A DNA stretch of 64,000 bases from Choristoneura fumiferana (taxonomy: Eukaryota; Arthropoda; Insecta; Lepidoptera; Tortricidae): positions 16,857,039 to 16,921,038 of the forward strand of contig NC_133476.1 of assembly GCF_025370935.1 (NCBI RefSeq), written 5' to 3'. Positions 29,892-41,525 of the stretch are shown piece by piece. The first letter of the stretch is position 1; every line of letters begins with the position of its first letter. The position numbers were made by a program, and so were the translations under genes. Below the pieces are notes generated by a model, which did not search any database, had not been told where the DNA came from, and saw nothing but the letters and a program-made list of their open reading frames with translations.

Positions 29892-30163
29892 GGCCCAAAT
29901 GGTTCTCTATCGTTTGCCCGAATTTCATATGCCCGAACGTATCGTTTTCTAGAATTTTCATTTGCCATAAAGTAATTTATTTCTGAAATAGTAATTTCTT
30001 CAGAGTTTATATTAAACTAACCTAACCTAACCTACTGCATTCTATATGATGACATTAAAACAAAACCTGAAAACAGCACGGTTCTATATATTTTATGGCA
30101 AACGTTGGTATGGCAAGTGAAATTCGGGCAAATGAAATTCGAGCAAGTAAAGGTAAACGGGCC
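29892..30163. mobile_element. MITE with ~75-bp inverted arms (copy B)
   Basis: Counterpart of 13728-13995. The core has three consecutive CTAAC units where copy A is interrupted by CTTAC. After it, copy B lacks about 15 bp (near GTTCCACGGCTTCC) seen in copy A at about 14012. Confidence 0.75.
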
Positions 30164-30363
30164 CAAATACCCATCTCTTTATTATAATTTATTATCGGAT
30201 CACTCAAAATTTATAACGGCGCGAGGTAAAATTGAGCACCATTAGTTCAAATAGTTTCACAAGCACTTCGAGGTTTTTGTTAGTACCCCGAAGCCCAACT
30301 TTTTCAAATGTGGAATTGATTTTCCATAATGTTCCATTTACAATTTCTTATGATTTATTTTAG

Positions 30364-30600
30364 ACTAGCCCGTTACCGGCGATTCCGTCCGCGTAGTATT
30401 CGTTTATCGCTATCCCGCGGGAACTATGCAATATCCCGGGATAAAAACTATCCTCTTATGTAAGGACAGAGGATAGTTTTAATCCCGGTTTATCCCGATA
30501 GGCCCCGGACTCGAACTATCTGTGTACCGAATTTAATCTAAATCTGTTCAGCGGTTTTGAAGTGATGAAGTAACAAACAAACAAACTATAATTGTTATAC
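30364..30600 (-). mobile_element. Helitron-like (Lep1-type) repeat (copy B)
   Basis: Counterpart of 14208-14441. It has ACTATCCTCTTATGTAAGG where copy A has ACTATCTTATGTAAGG. Confidence 0.7.
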
Positions 30601-30650
30601 TTTATCGAACACTACAAATCAGTACACACAGGGAGTATACAAAAGAAAAC

Positions 30651-30871
30651 TAAGGATCCCCCTACATCTATCGACGCGGAATTGGCTTAAGCCTACCAAA
30701 AATCGCTTCATGTTCACGCAATAAGAGCGGAAAAGACGTTTTCCCGCGGTTAAACGTCGTTTCGCGTCGGCCGAGCCAATCGACGTCTTTTTCGCTCTTA
30801 TTGCATCGACATGAAGTTTTTTGATCAGCTAAAGTCGATATAGGTTCGCTATAGGTTTGGGGAGACCTTAA
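30651..30871. mobile_element. MITE with ~85-bp inverted arms, right end altered (copy B)
   Basis: Counterpart of 14492-14710. The right outer arm reads GTCGATATAGGTTCGCTATA instead of GTCGATTCCGCGTCGATA, a clustered change rather than scattered mutation. Confidence 0.8.
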
Positions 30872-31833
30872 GTTTAGCTCTTGAAATTGCTTTTAGTATA
30901 AATTGAACATAAAATAACTAGCCATCATAAATTTAAGTAGGTCTGCTACGTGATACGAATCTAAGACAGAAAGAAGTCTGGATGGGGCACTTAATTGAAA
31001 GTTTACACACATTTTATTCCTCTGGAATATTTACAAGCCGAAATCTAGTTTTAGTTATTTCAATATCATTTAAAATCTAATTGAAGAACGTGTTTCGTAT
31101 AATATGAGACGCATCAGCCCCATCATGCAAAAGCATCACGTTTGTAATGTCTATAGACTACCTATAGTTCAAAGCAATGAAAACTAATTAAATTTTCGAA
31201 ATGTCACGCACTAACATATCTTTTGTAACGGTAAACGATTTGTGTATTGCTGGAATTTAACTTTCGACTAGCAAGCAGATAAAGTGAACAAGAGCTGTAA
31301 ATTTTTAGTAAGTAAAATTCGTGTTTTTTTTATTATTATTACAGAACCCAAATCGTCTTCATTGCTCTGAAATATATCTGTCTTCTTCTTTCATATTGAC
31401 TAACATAAAACGGAAGACGCATCTGTTTTACATTTTTTATTCATTGCTTTGTTTGTAATCTCCCAACGTGCAGCTTATGTCTAGACAGTTGTAAGCTTTA
31501 TGAAACCTTCAAAACAAAAGGTAATTAACGCGAACTAGCTTTAGAATTCTCGCTCAATGTACAAGCTGAAAATAAAAACTAGCGTTTTTCAGTGCAAGTA
31601 TGTGTGATAAAAGTGATTAAATGAAAAATATTTTTCATTTTGTCTCCCCGGGATAACGTTGGAAAGGTAAATGTGTGATGGTGGCAAAATGTGCTCGCGA
31701 TTTTCTGATGTTTTGTAGAAGTATGTTGGCATAATTTTTCATGTTTATAATGTTGTAATTATCTTTGTGAGTAGCCTTTTGAGGGTATGTTATTCTGTTT
31801 AAAGATTGGGCAGACAAAAATACTAAAAAAAAA
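30872..31833. other. AT-rich gene-free stretch (copy B)
   Basis: Counterpart of 14711-15719, shorter by several small deletions (for example near 31145 and 31310). No gene. Confidence 0.45.
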
Positions 31834-32040
31834 TTAATATGTATATATTTAAATATGTAAATATGTTTATTTGTGGCCTAGTACCTAGTACCCATTGTGT
31901 AAGCTTTGCTTGGTTAGCGATAAGACAATTGGTATTAATTGTCCTATTTACATATCCATCCTGACCAAGGTCGAAAACGGAACCTCTAGTTTCACAGTTA
32001 GTGTTATTAACCATTAGGCTATGCATCCATGCTAATCCAT
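31834..32040. mobile_element. S1-like SINE body plus inverted tRNA-like head (copy B)
   Basis: Counterpart of 15720-15930. The B-box-like word is damaged here (GGTCGAAAACGGAACCTC against GGTCGAACCCGGGACCTC). The 85-codon minus frame at 31823-32080 is repeat-derived. Confidence 0.6.
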
Positions 32041-32146
32041 ACTTTTTTATAATATATCTTGTTACTTTTAAGACTGCCATTCAATTTAGGACCAACGAAC
32101 GACGTCCAACTTAAAAATGCCGTTGAAAATTCGGTGCTATTTATTT

Positions 32147-33397
32147 ATATTTAGCGATTAACGGAACGGTATCGGAGGGATCTGTGGTCGAAATGGGAGT
32201 GCCTCAAGGATCCATTCTTGCCCCATTCCTGTATCTTATTTATGTAAATGACCTTACTTATATGGTAAGCCAAAAGTCGGGTATAGTTATGTTTGCTGAC
32301 GACACGTCTTTACTGTTCAAGGTTAGTAGAAAAGATACCGACTTCATTGAGCCCAATGAAACCCTGTCCGTGATATCCGCATGGTTTGCTGCCAATAATT
32401 TGTTACTAAATCCTAAGAAAACTAAATGTATTAAATTCTCGTTGATAAATTCATCTAGCTCGAATTCAGTTTCTAATATAAAGTTAAATGGTCAAACTAT
32501 TGAATTTGTAAAATCAACAGTATTTTTAGGAATAACGCTCGATTCTAAACTACAGTGGGGACCTCACGTCACAGCAATCGCGGGTAGATTGAGCTCTGCT
32601 GCTTTTGCAGTTTGGAAAATACGGCAGCTAACCGATGTGGCGACGGCACGGTTGGTGTATTTTGCTTACTTTAATAGCATTATTTCGTACGGCCTTATTT
32701 TATGGGGATCTGCTGCAGACATTGAGTCAATTTTTATCTTACAAAAGAGAGCAATTAGAGCAATTTATAATTTGAAGACGCGTGAATCTTTAAGATCTTT
32801 TTTTAAGGAAACAGATATCCTAACCCTGCCGTCGCTTTATGTTTTTGAAATAATCATGTATGTTAGGAAGAACATATGTGATTTTCCCACTAACGTCGAT
32901 AAGCCAAAGGCTACTAGAAACACAGGGAAGCTTAAAGTTCCATCTTACAGACTGGCTAAAACCAAAAAGTCTTTTCTGGGAAATTGCATACGTTTTTATA
33001 ATAAAATTCCAAAAAAAATTATAAATGAAACAGATACAAAATTCAGATCTATTGTCAAGAAGACATTAATATCAAAGGCGTATTATAAAGTTAATGATTA
33101 TATCATGGACAGGGATATTTGGAAATAATTCCGATCCGCATTAGCGATCCCTTCAAATAGCGAACCTACTGTGTTAAAAATAAAGTTGTGTTAAATACTT
33201 GTGATGTATACATATCATTTAATAATATTGTAAATCTGTTTTAAAAAAAATATATATACCTCGTTGAGTTTCTTGCCGGATTCTTCTCAGCAGAGGTTTT
33301 TCCGAACCGGTGGTAGATTTTTTTTTTGACATTCATAAGTGCTTGTTATAGCCTAAATTGAATAAAGATATTTTGACTTTGACTTTGACTTTGATAT
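32147..33397 (+). mobile_element. LINE insertion unique to copy B, with 3' UTR and (TTTGAC)n tail
   Basis: The insert lies between ATAT at 32147-32150 and ATAT at 33394-33397, a possible 4-bp target duplication. The empty site is intact in copy A at 16037-16040. The 3' UTR has CTCGTTGAGTTTCTTGCCGG, CCGAACCGGTGGTAG, AATAAAGATATTTTGACTTT and a terminal TTTGAC repeat. The same UTR recurs at 13096, 29258, 58855 and 59336. Confidence 0.92.
32151..33128 (+). pseudogene. Non-LTR retrotransposon RT, 5'-truncated (Jockey/CR1-type)
   Basis: The frame is open from the insertion edge (LAINGTVSEG...) to the stop at 33126, about 325 codons. The nominal start at 32184 is a GTG, so the true N-terminus (endonuclease and RT fingers) is missing. 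Counted from 32184, visible motifs are GVPQGS at 5-10, the catalytic FADDTS at 37-42 (FADD in place of the usual YADD), WFAANNLLLNPKKTK at 67-81, FLGITLD at 114-120, SIISYGLILWG at 165-175 and LQKRAIRAI at 186-194. This is the palm/thumb half of a LINE polymerase and its C-terminal region. No internal stops or frameshifts, so the insertion is young. Absent from copy A. Without its 5' part it cannot mobilise itself. Confidence 0.92.
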
Positions 33398-33857
33398 CTT
33401 TATTTGTTTATATTCGACGTCCACTGACTGATAAATGGGCCCCTTCCTGAGGTACGCACTTCACATCATTATTCCGTAATCCGAGGCTACGAGCAGGACG
33501 TCAGTCAGGACATTTTGTATTTTTATCCTGTTGTATCAGATGACCAGGCTAACTTGACCCGCTTTCACGAAGAACGCATGTCGAGAGCTACCACTGAGGC
33601 AGGTCACACTAAAATGGTTTGCTAAACTAACGACGCCAGTGAAAGATGAGTGCAATTTGTTAGGGGACTCACTGTATTACGCTGTATTAGATAAATTGAC
33701 GGTTGGAATTACACGGGATACTAATTTGCGTAAATTTTAAGTTTTTGAGTTTTTTAATTACCTGTCCTCTCCCAGAGGCACAAATTTGTGCCCGAATTCC
33801 TTTGATAATACATCATTAAATGTCATCCTGGGAGATGATAGGTTAAATAATAAATAC
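33398..33857. other. Gene-free stretch (copy B of 16041-16489)
   Basis: Includes TTGATAATACATCATTAAAT and GTCATCCTGGGAG near 33800, absent from copy A, while lacking copy A's doubled CCTGTCCTCT word. Confidence 0.5.
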
Positions 33858-34024
33858 GTATATATAGGGGATAGATGTGGCCATATGCAACGTGGTCGAG
33901 CATAAAAAAAATCACTTAGGCCCAAAGAATTTTTTTAAAGATTTTAATTCATGAAAACCGAATATTTGATACAGATAAAATAAAACAAGGATTTTTTATA
34001 TTGCCCCATATATCCCCTATATAC
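33858..34024. mobile_element. Foldback MITE with deleted right arm (copy B)
   Basis: Counterpart of 16490-16674. The left arm GCAACGTGGTCGAGCATAAA is kept but its partner is gone from the right side, so the long perfect stem is lost. Confidence 0.75.
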
Positions 34025-35318
34025 ATATATCCATCTGCCAAACACCCTCTAGTAAGTATACATGTTACTAAAACTGACAAAGAAAAGGCGGGCCTAAAAA
34101 ATGATAAAAATTAGAGTAATGTAATTTTTGGATGAACACACGCATTACTACATAAATGTTACTACAACTGACACTATTACTACAACTGACAAGGGGCCCA
34201 AAAATGATCGAAATTGGTGTGTGTCGTAATTTATGGCGACGCACTTACCTATACAGTTGCAACCCTATTTCATAAAAAATACCCTTGCTACATTTGAATA
34301 TTCAAGTTCCGTAAAGTACTCTATAACCGATGCCTGTGGTCAACTGGCCACCGCAGAATGCGCGACCGCGAACTAGTTTATATGCCTGCATTAAGTTACC
34401 GCAGGTTCTACATATAGTTGGAAATGCATAAAGTTGGACATTTTGATACTGGCAGCTAAAAATATTAAGAAACATTTTATTGTGAGACGGACAGGTAATC
34501 AAACAAATGTGTGGGTAATTTTTGTGTCACAATAGTACTTTTTTCCAATTATTGAAAAAAGTGTATCTTATTTTAGGTGAACGATCAATTCGTCGACGAT
34601 TTTCGTTTCGCAGACAATTATTCGCAGATTTTTTTTTGACAGAATAACGTTTGTCATAATTTCATTACACAACTTACCTACTCGTTTCGTGAACTAGTCG
34701 TCAGAAAATTTATTAACTAGATCAAGCTTCAGTCGATTATTCATTTCATAACTGTCACATATATTGGTAGAAAAACTGGTAGATCGTTTGGTATTATTAT
34801 CAGTAACAGTTTTCATGTCCCAAAAGTACATTTTTGATTCAAAACACATCAGATGAAGCGGGGAGGAGTGTTAGGTTGAACTGTGTCAAAAAACGCACGA
34901 GCCGAGCGAGCGAAGCGAACGTATCACGGCCAGTGGCCGGCTTAGTTAACCGGTTATCAATAAACATGCGAAAATAGATAGACGTGTTTATTCTATTTAA
35001 AACTGACCAGTGATCTCTGTTTCACTTGTGCAAAATTTATTTTATCGAGCGTCAAATTTTTACTTATATTTCGAATCAGTCTGGACTTAGCAAAAAGGTC
35101 TTACTATTTTTTTTAAACCCAATTGGGAATGAACACACTGAAATTTTTTCAAAAGCTCAGTTCACTGTTCGTACTGCGCCTTAAGCTCAGGACCGCTGAA
35201 TATTTAAATCAGCCTGTATAGTGCAAATACTGTCGATGCCAGTTATCCAATGCAAATGATAATTGTTATTAGCAAGCAGGGTTGTGACAGGGTCGATTAA
35301 TGATGATATTATTCAACC
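34025..35318. other. Gene-free stretch (copy B of 16675-17969)
   Basis: Differs from copy A by a deletion near 34758 (CAGTTAACAGAACA lost) and by a substituted segment near 34920 (CGTATCACGGCCAGTGGCCG). Confidence 0.45.
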
Positions 35319-35397
35319 ATGTGTACTTATGTGTCTCTCTTTCTCTGTGTGCATGAGCGCGTGTATGTGTGTGAGTGTCTGCGCATGTGTGTACGTT
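35319..35397. repeat. GT-rich microsatellite (copy B)
   Basis: Identical in length and sequence to 17970-18048, which is unusual for a microsatellite unless the copies are very recent. Confidence 0.75.
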
Positions 35398-35930
35398 TGT
35401 TACTCTTTTATGCTAAAACAGCTCGACGGAAATGGTGAATTTTAGCATGAAAATAGATAAAATCAGAATCTCGATTAAGAAATAGTTCCAACTCAGCATG
35501 CACATGTTTTTACTCACTGCACCTCAGTCCCCTTAACGCAGTGCCTCGTTTGCCAGTGTTTTACCGACGCGCCGGTGGCCTGCGCATGCGCAATGGCAGC
35601 TATAACTCGTGCTCTTTATTCGTCTGTAATGTCCACTACGCTTTGAGTTAGTAACCGACGCCATTAAACATGGGGTTCTAAAATGGCCGAATATCCTTTC
35701 TTAAACGACTGCCCGAATAAGGGTTATGGTTTTCGAGCGTATGTATGTATGTATGTTTATTTCTTAGGTCCTCTCTCTATAGTCTAAACGGCTGGACGGT
35801 TTTTAACAAAGTATGAAGGATCATAGGATATAGTGTCGGGAAAAAAATAAGTAGGGTAATTGATATTGTGGTTTTTTGCCCTTGAGTATAATAGTACATT
35901 CAGAAATTTTAATTAAACTATATATTTTAT
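35398..35930. other. Gene-free stretch (copy B)
   Basis: Counterpart of 18049-18567 with a different 30-40 bp around 35890-35930. Confidence 0.4.
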
Positions 35931-36035
35931 ATGGAATAGGGGGCAAACGAGCAAATGTATCGCCTGATGGTAATGGATAACCGTCGCCCATGGACACCTG
36001 CAACACCAGAAGAGTCACAAGTACGTTGCCAGCCT
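35931..36035 (-). mobile_element. Truncated SINE-like repeat (copy B)
   Basis: Counterpart of 18568-18673; relative of 4337-4610. Confidence 0.7.
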
Positions 36036-36680
36036 TATAATATTTCCGTTAAAGACTTAAAGAATGCGTTATTTCGAGACTTGGTTCCATTTATAAAATA
36101 TGATACATGAAACTGAGCTAGTAATTTTAACAGAAAATAACATTGGTTCATAAACTTCATGCAATCTTCCAATAAGCGTTTGTCATTAACCTAACAAGCC
36201 ATTTATATTTCATTGCTTGAAAACTTTAAACATGATTAAGTTAAATGTTTGCTTTACATCTTTAAATTATATTATCGTTTAAAATTAAAAAAAAAAGTAA
36301 CTGTGGAAAATAACGCAGACATTTTGATTTTCGGAATAAGAATCGGAACATAAGCTATCGGACTCTTCTCCACAGGTTACCTAACTACAAATCAGCACTT
36401 TTATGGCTTTTAAACGACCTTTCTCAAGCTTAAAACCCAGTATATTATCACTATTTGCATGGCTTATGTACTTACATGGTTGAGTGAGATATCAAACTAA
36501 GACGATAAAATAGGAATTCAAATAAGTATGGGAAATAAAGTCGTATTTATTTTATTGCTTCAATAAAAAGGATAATAACGCCTTACCTCTTTAAAAAACC
36601 TTAAGCTTCACTATGTTAGTCAAATAATATTGTGTCTTTATCGATTACTTATTATACGGTAGCATTAGCAAGAAAAATAA
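36036..36680. other. AT-rich gene-free stretch (copy B)
   Basis: Counterpart of 18674-19320. Nothing recognised. Confidence 0.45.
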
Positions 36681-36951
36681 AAAACCGACCAAGAGCGTGT
36701 CGGACACGCCCGAAATAGGGTTCCGTAGCCATTACGAAAAAAATATTTAATATTTTTCTAAGGATTTCGTAATTTATTGTACCATTTTGTCGGCATAGCT
36801 TACATATATATATCCGTGCCAAATTACAGTTTTCTAGCATTGATAGTCCCTGAGCAAAGCCGCGGACGGACGGACAGACAGACAGACAGACCGACATTGG
36901 GAAACTATAGGGGTTCCGTTTTTGCCATTTTGGCTCCGGAACCCTAAAAAA
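36681..36951. mobile_element. GGGTTCCGT-bounded repeat (copy B)
   Basis: Counterpart of 19321-19597 with several small changes (AATTTATTGTACC in place of AAGTTTCGGTTACATGTACC). The 81-codon minus frame at 36652-36897 is repeat-derived. Confidence 0.75.
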
Positions 36952-37370
36952 TGTCCGAGTGCGGGTACTCTCGCACTGAGCATACTGCAGTTAAAAAATA
37001 TATTAATGTCAAAGTATTTCGTCGGAAAAATAAGTCAGCGGCACAAAATTTGTCTCACTCTACATACAATTACCTAACCTCTGGTCAAATTTTACAATTT
37101 TATGCCAACGGAACGTACCCATTAGGTTTTGATTAGTACGGTGTTAGTCAAAAATACACTTAGGTACAATACGTCTTTTAATTGCGTAATTTAGATAAGT
37201 ACTCAATTATTTTACAGCTTCAAAATACTTGAAGTCCTGAGAAATGAATATTATTGGAAACCAACATGCTTTAATATGAAAAAGGGTCAAGGGCAAACAA
37301 ACAGACAAACAGACGGATAGCAAAATGATTCGGCATAAAGGTTTCTTTTTCCTTTTAAGTTTAAGGGGCT
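36952..37370. other. Gene-free stretch (copy B)
   Basis: Counterpart of 19598-19985, with an extra CAACATGCTTTAATATGAAA near 37263. Confidence 0.45.
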
Positions 37371-37507
37371 GTTTCACCATCCATTGATTAGTGTTAAGTG
37401 ACGGTTAAATGCGATGCTGTCTTTTTGTTTTGTTCGAATAGACGGAGACGGCATCGCATTTAACCGTCACTTAACACTAATCAGTAGATGGTGAAACAGC
37501 CCCTAAA
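37371..37507. mobile_element. TTAA-type palindromic MITE, copy 3B
   Basis: Counterpart of 19986-20132. The left end reads GGGGCTG here, closer to the family consensus than the GGAGCTG of copy A. Confidence 0.85.
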
Positions 37508-37534
37508 TGTACGAAAGTAGAACTGTAATCGAAC

Positions 37535-38155
37535 AAAGAGTCTACATCAAACAAAGCCGAAACAAAAGAAAGTAAATCAACAAATAATAATAAATGTTCT
37601 CCGATTACCAATGTAACTAGTCCACGCATTGCGTAACATCCATAAAAATGATAGAGTGTCCACGGAAGAAATTAATAGTCGTTTAATTCATCACGCTACA
37701 CATACCAAGTGTCATAAGCGTTTTAAAAGTTATTAAGCCTGAGGCAGCAATTAAAGCCAAAAAGCTTACCTCGGTTAAACATGTAAAACGTCCAAGCAAT
37801 AACCCGGGGCGCCGGTCTATACCAACAGTATTTCGGCTACATATTTCTCATGAAAACGAATCGGTGGGAAAAGAAAACTCATTGCCGTGGCCGATAGCGA
37901 ATCGTAAAGTTCTGCTAATGGATCTAATTGCTCCCTTATCTGATCTGATATGCTGGATACAAATGAGAAAGTGGAAGCAACAACATTTCAACTGTTATTA
38001 CCTTTCTGTACTTTCACCGCGGGCCATGGCGGTTCGCAACTTGGCAAGTCTGTCCGCTACATCGAGTAATTTATACCTCGTTGTACTGACAGTCTTGACC
38101 ACTTATCACTCAAAGTATCGACAGGGTTCGCAAGCTCGAATATAAATTACGACAC
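37535..38155. promoter_or_regulatory. Candidate conserved non-coding block (copy B)
   Basis: Counterpart of 20160-20780; nearly invariant. Confidence 0.3.
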
Positions 38156-38530
38156 TGTTTGTTATAGTGTATACTTAATCTGACATGCAAAACAACGTTG
38201 AAAAGAGATAAGGTGTTACTTGAACTTAACGAGTACTTTCAGCTCTATTATTAAGCTGCGCAATTTTATTTTAATTGTGGTTTACACCATTTGCGTCACT
38301 TGTCTGCCTAACTATGTAAAAACTTGCTGGTGTTTTACGAAATAAAAATCTCATGAACAACTGAACTGTACATAAGCTATATGTGTATGTAAGAATAGAA
38401 ACGAAAAAATTAACCAGTTTCTTTATCTGGGGCATATTTTATTAGCATAAAGTCTTTAAAATATGTTTAGATCAAGCGGTCTACTGCCACGGTAATAAGG
38501 TTTGCTGAATATTTTTTGAGTTTATGTTAA
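38156..38530. other. AT-rich gene-free stretch (copy B)
   Basis: Contains AAAGAGATAAGGTGTTACTT (about 38201), absent from copy A. Confidence 0.4.
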
Positions 38531-38793
38531 GTGGCTAAATAAGAAACAACACAAGCTGAGATATGAGGTGCATAGGAGAAATTCGTGTCTGTATCGTTGT
38601 CCAGCGGTGGTGTAGCGGTATAGCACACGGCACGGAATGCCGAGGACCTGGGTTCGATTCCCAGCGTTGGTCTTATTTTTCTGGTTTTTCTGTGCATCTA
38701 TATTTCAGTTTGTATTTTCGATATAGGTTTTACGGGATGACCGTAAAAGTAACAAAAAAATTTGGAATTGAAATAAAAAATACAAAAAGATAA
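38531..38793 (+). mobile_element. S2 tRNA-derived SINE (copy B)
   Basis: Counterpart of 21135-21395. CCCAGCGTTGG replaces CCCAGCGCTGG just after the B box. Confidence 0.85.
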
Positions 38794-39789
38794 ATATAAT
38801 AAAATAAGTAAGACTTTTGTTTGTATGTATACAAACTTACCGCGCTGGCTCACCTATACGGACTGGATCTTGGCCTCGGACACCGAATTTCGCCATTTGT
38901 CCCTGCGACCGGGTGCCAGTTGGTCAGCTGTAGAGCAGTACCAGTACCAGTGACGTAGAGTGAATATTTTCCTTTAGCATACCCAAAAGTGGGAGAAGCG
39001 TGAGTTAGGTATGTCTTCGGATACACAACGACGACACTTTTTTGTTAGTATTCACAACCTTTGCCGTTCTCGTCATCACTGATGTCATGTAAAACATTTA
39101 GGCGACCCGGTCAGAATCGAGTTATGATGGCGCCACGCTACCGGTATTACATATTGCATATAATTCTGTCAATGAGAACACACAATAGACATAACTCAAT
39201 GTAATTTTATACCAGCGAGCAATCCATGCGTAGAACGCTACCATCCTTAGAGTATTAACCCAACCGGAGAGATCAATCGGGCTTAATATTATATTAAAAG
39301 AAATCCGACAGTGTGTATGTGTGACTAATTTATGAGTTTACATAATAAGGCTCAAGTTAATACATGGTAATTTAGTCGTTTGCGCGCACAAAGACGTGGT
39401 TAAAAACTAATAATAAACGCTGCTTCGTCCCCCGTTAAAATAGGTATAATGACGACGCCAACAATCAACTGACGTGTACTTTTTATGACCTATCAAAAGA
39501 CGATCCTCCCATAGATTTTGTATGGCAGTACCTAGTTACGACGTCAGTTATTTACAAACCCAATTTATTTTGTTGTTTTAAAAGCAAGTTAAATATAATT
39601 TTGCAGTTAATGAAAAATAATCTAAATATACAGTCTACAGTCGACTACAGTCGCGTGTTTTTGTCGCGCGCCGCGCTACACATGCTGAGTGGAGCTTAAT
39701 TTCAACTATTCGATGTTCTTTTACAAATTTTCCTTCTCATTGTATCTGTGTGTATCGATTAATATAAATACTGTTACTTTTAGCCTTAG
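38794..39789. other. Gene-free stretch (copy B)
   Basis: Counterpart of 21396-22395; nearly identical. Confidence 0.4.
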
Positions 39790-39996
39790 ATGGCTTTTAC
39801 AGCTCACCGAAGAGAGGGCGAGCTGCCAGGCGAGCCTCTGTTTGGCTTGATACTCCAAGCCACGGCTAGTCGCTCGCACAGCTATCAAGATTGTACAGAG
39901 CAACTAGATCTGGGAGACTTGTGGGTGTCATTAGCGAATCCACTGGGAACTGCATTGTGGTCACGCGATGTTGGAACCCTAGTGTTCCTGCTGTAG
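39790..39996 (+). CDS. Unrecognised 68-codon ORF (copy B), possible exon
   Basis: Same protein as 22396-22602; one synonymous difference (TTG/TTA). Confidence 0.2.
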   Translation: MAFTAHRREGELPGEPLFGLILQATASRSHSYQDCTEQLDLGDLWVSLANPLGTALWSRDVGTLVFLL

Positions 39997-40179
39997 AATT
40001 GAATGCGTTTTAAAGGCACGGTATACATTTGCTAGTTTATTTAGAGTAACATCGAATAAAGTACTGTAAAGCCAGTTAGCCGTGAAAAAATTGGCACTAG
40101 CTATGTAGACGTGATTGGTTTATCTATCCCTATGCTGGGCTGGAAATATAATGCCATGCTAAATCTATGAATGATATGT

Positions 40180-40240
40180 TGGGGAGAGGCCTATATCCAA
40201 CAGTGGACGTCCTATGGATGATATGATCACGATGACGATG
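40180..40240 (+). mobile_element. RTE-like LINE tail fragment (copy B)
   Basis: Counterpart of 22786-22846. Confidence 0.75.
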
Positions 40241-40392
40241 CTGGAAATCTGTCATTTTCCCTGATGGTAATAAGACTATTTTATTCCCAAAGTACAAGCT
40301 TATTTTAGCTGGATTTTATCAATTCAGCTGTTTTATCGTGAAGAGCTTATGAACAGCTGTTTATAATTTATTATGTTCATAATTTCGGGAGG

Positions 40393-40519
40393 GCCTACTC
40401 CGAAATCCGAAAATCGAAGTTCGTACCGTACCGTCCCTCTCACTCTCGAATTAATTAGTATAAGCGTCAGAGGGACGGAACGATACGAACTTCGATTGTA
40501 GAAATTCGTAGTAGCAGGC
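40393..40519. mobile_element. Palindromic MITE (GCTACTACGAA relative), fuller copy
   Basis: Counterpart of 22991-23098 but with the left terminus retained (GCCTACTCCGAAATCCGAAA), matching in part the inverted GAAATTCGTAGTAGCAGGC right end. Confidence 0.75.
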
Positions 40520-41525
40520 AGAGAGAAAAACGAAGTTAGGTACGTTTACATTTATAATGTTAACGTGGATGGATTATTAAAACAAGATATTCTTTAATAT
40601 CATTCCAGAGTTTTATTTTGTTTTTTTTTTCATCTATTTATATTATTTTTATTACTTTTAATCATTCCATTTATTTATTTCAACCAACTCGGATTATAAT
40701 TATCATGCCACACAAACACAAAAAAACACTACAAAGAATCACAATTATCAAATCAAATTACAAAAAAATATTAAAATTACAAATAATTAAATTACATGTC
40801 AACTAAAATAAACAAAATAAAATCAACCTAAACCTATAATTATAACCTACAAGCTAAGACCTAAACTACAACCTAAAAACCACCATTCCGCGTCGTACCC
40901 GGCTCAAAGGTACCCATAATGCCAGTCGCATTTCCCATCTTTCATTTTGGTTTTGGTTTTTTATTGCAGTCACTGACGAGTCAGATATTATAGTCCTTAA
41001 TTTTTGTGTTATTTGACGTCCTTGGTTCATCATTATACAAAGATTTTATACTGTCAATTATTAAAACAGTCTTAGAAATAAGAATGCAGCTCTGCAGCTA
41101 AGTATATTTCACTTGTCTCCATTCAGACAGCCCGGAAGAATATTAAACGGTATTATGTTCCGCGGGAGAAATTGCAACCAATCTTACTACCGAGAAAATT
41201 TTGCAGTTGGAAGGATTTTTAAAGTAATTAGGTCGTGTCTTGGAAAGTTGACTGCTGCACACAATTATATTCTTACTTTTTATTTAAACTTTTCATCCCG
41301 TTTCACGGTATTCCTTTGGGAACTGCGCTACGTTCCAAGGGGAAATTACATAAAGTGGTAAAAAAATTGAGTTCCTAGGTTCTATCAAAAGATTAGAGCA
41401 TTTTGAAAGGATAGTTTCTTCCGAACAGTGGAAACCAAAACCTATGGTTACTTATAGCCAAAATACCACCAACGGGACTTATCACGCTAACACACAACAC
41501 ACGACACACGCCATGGTTACTTACC
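40520..41525. other. Strand-asymmetric and conserved gene-free stretch (copy B)
   Basis: Counterpart of 23099-24079, including the A/C-rich tract and the TTG-initiated frame at 41113-41361. Confidence 0.4.

Noticed and set aside
29995..30035. Interstitial telomere (TTAGG/CCTAA)n
   Set aside because: Only three CTAAC units, within a MITE core; copy A has a substitution. Too short for a telomeric array.
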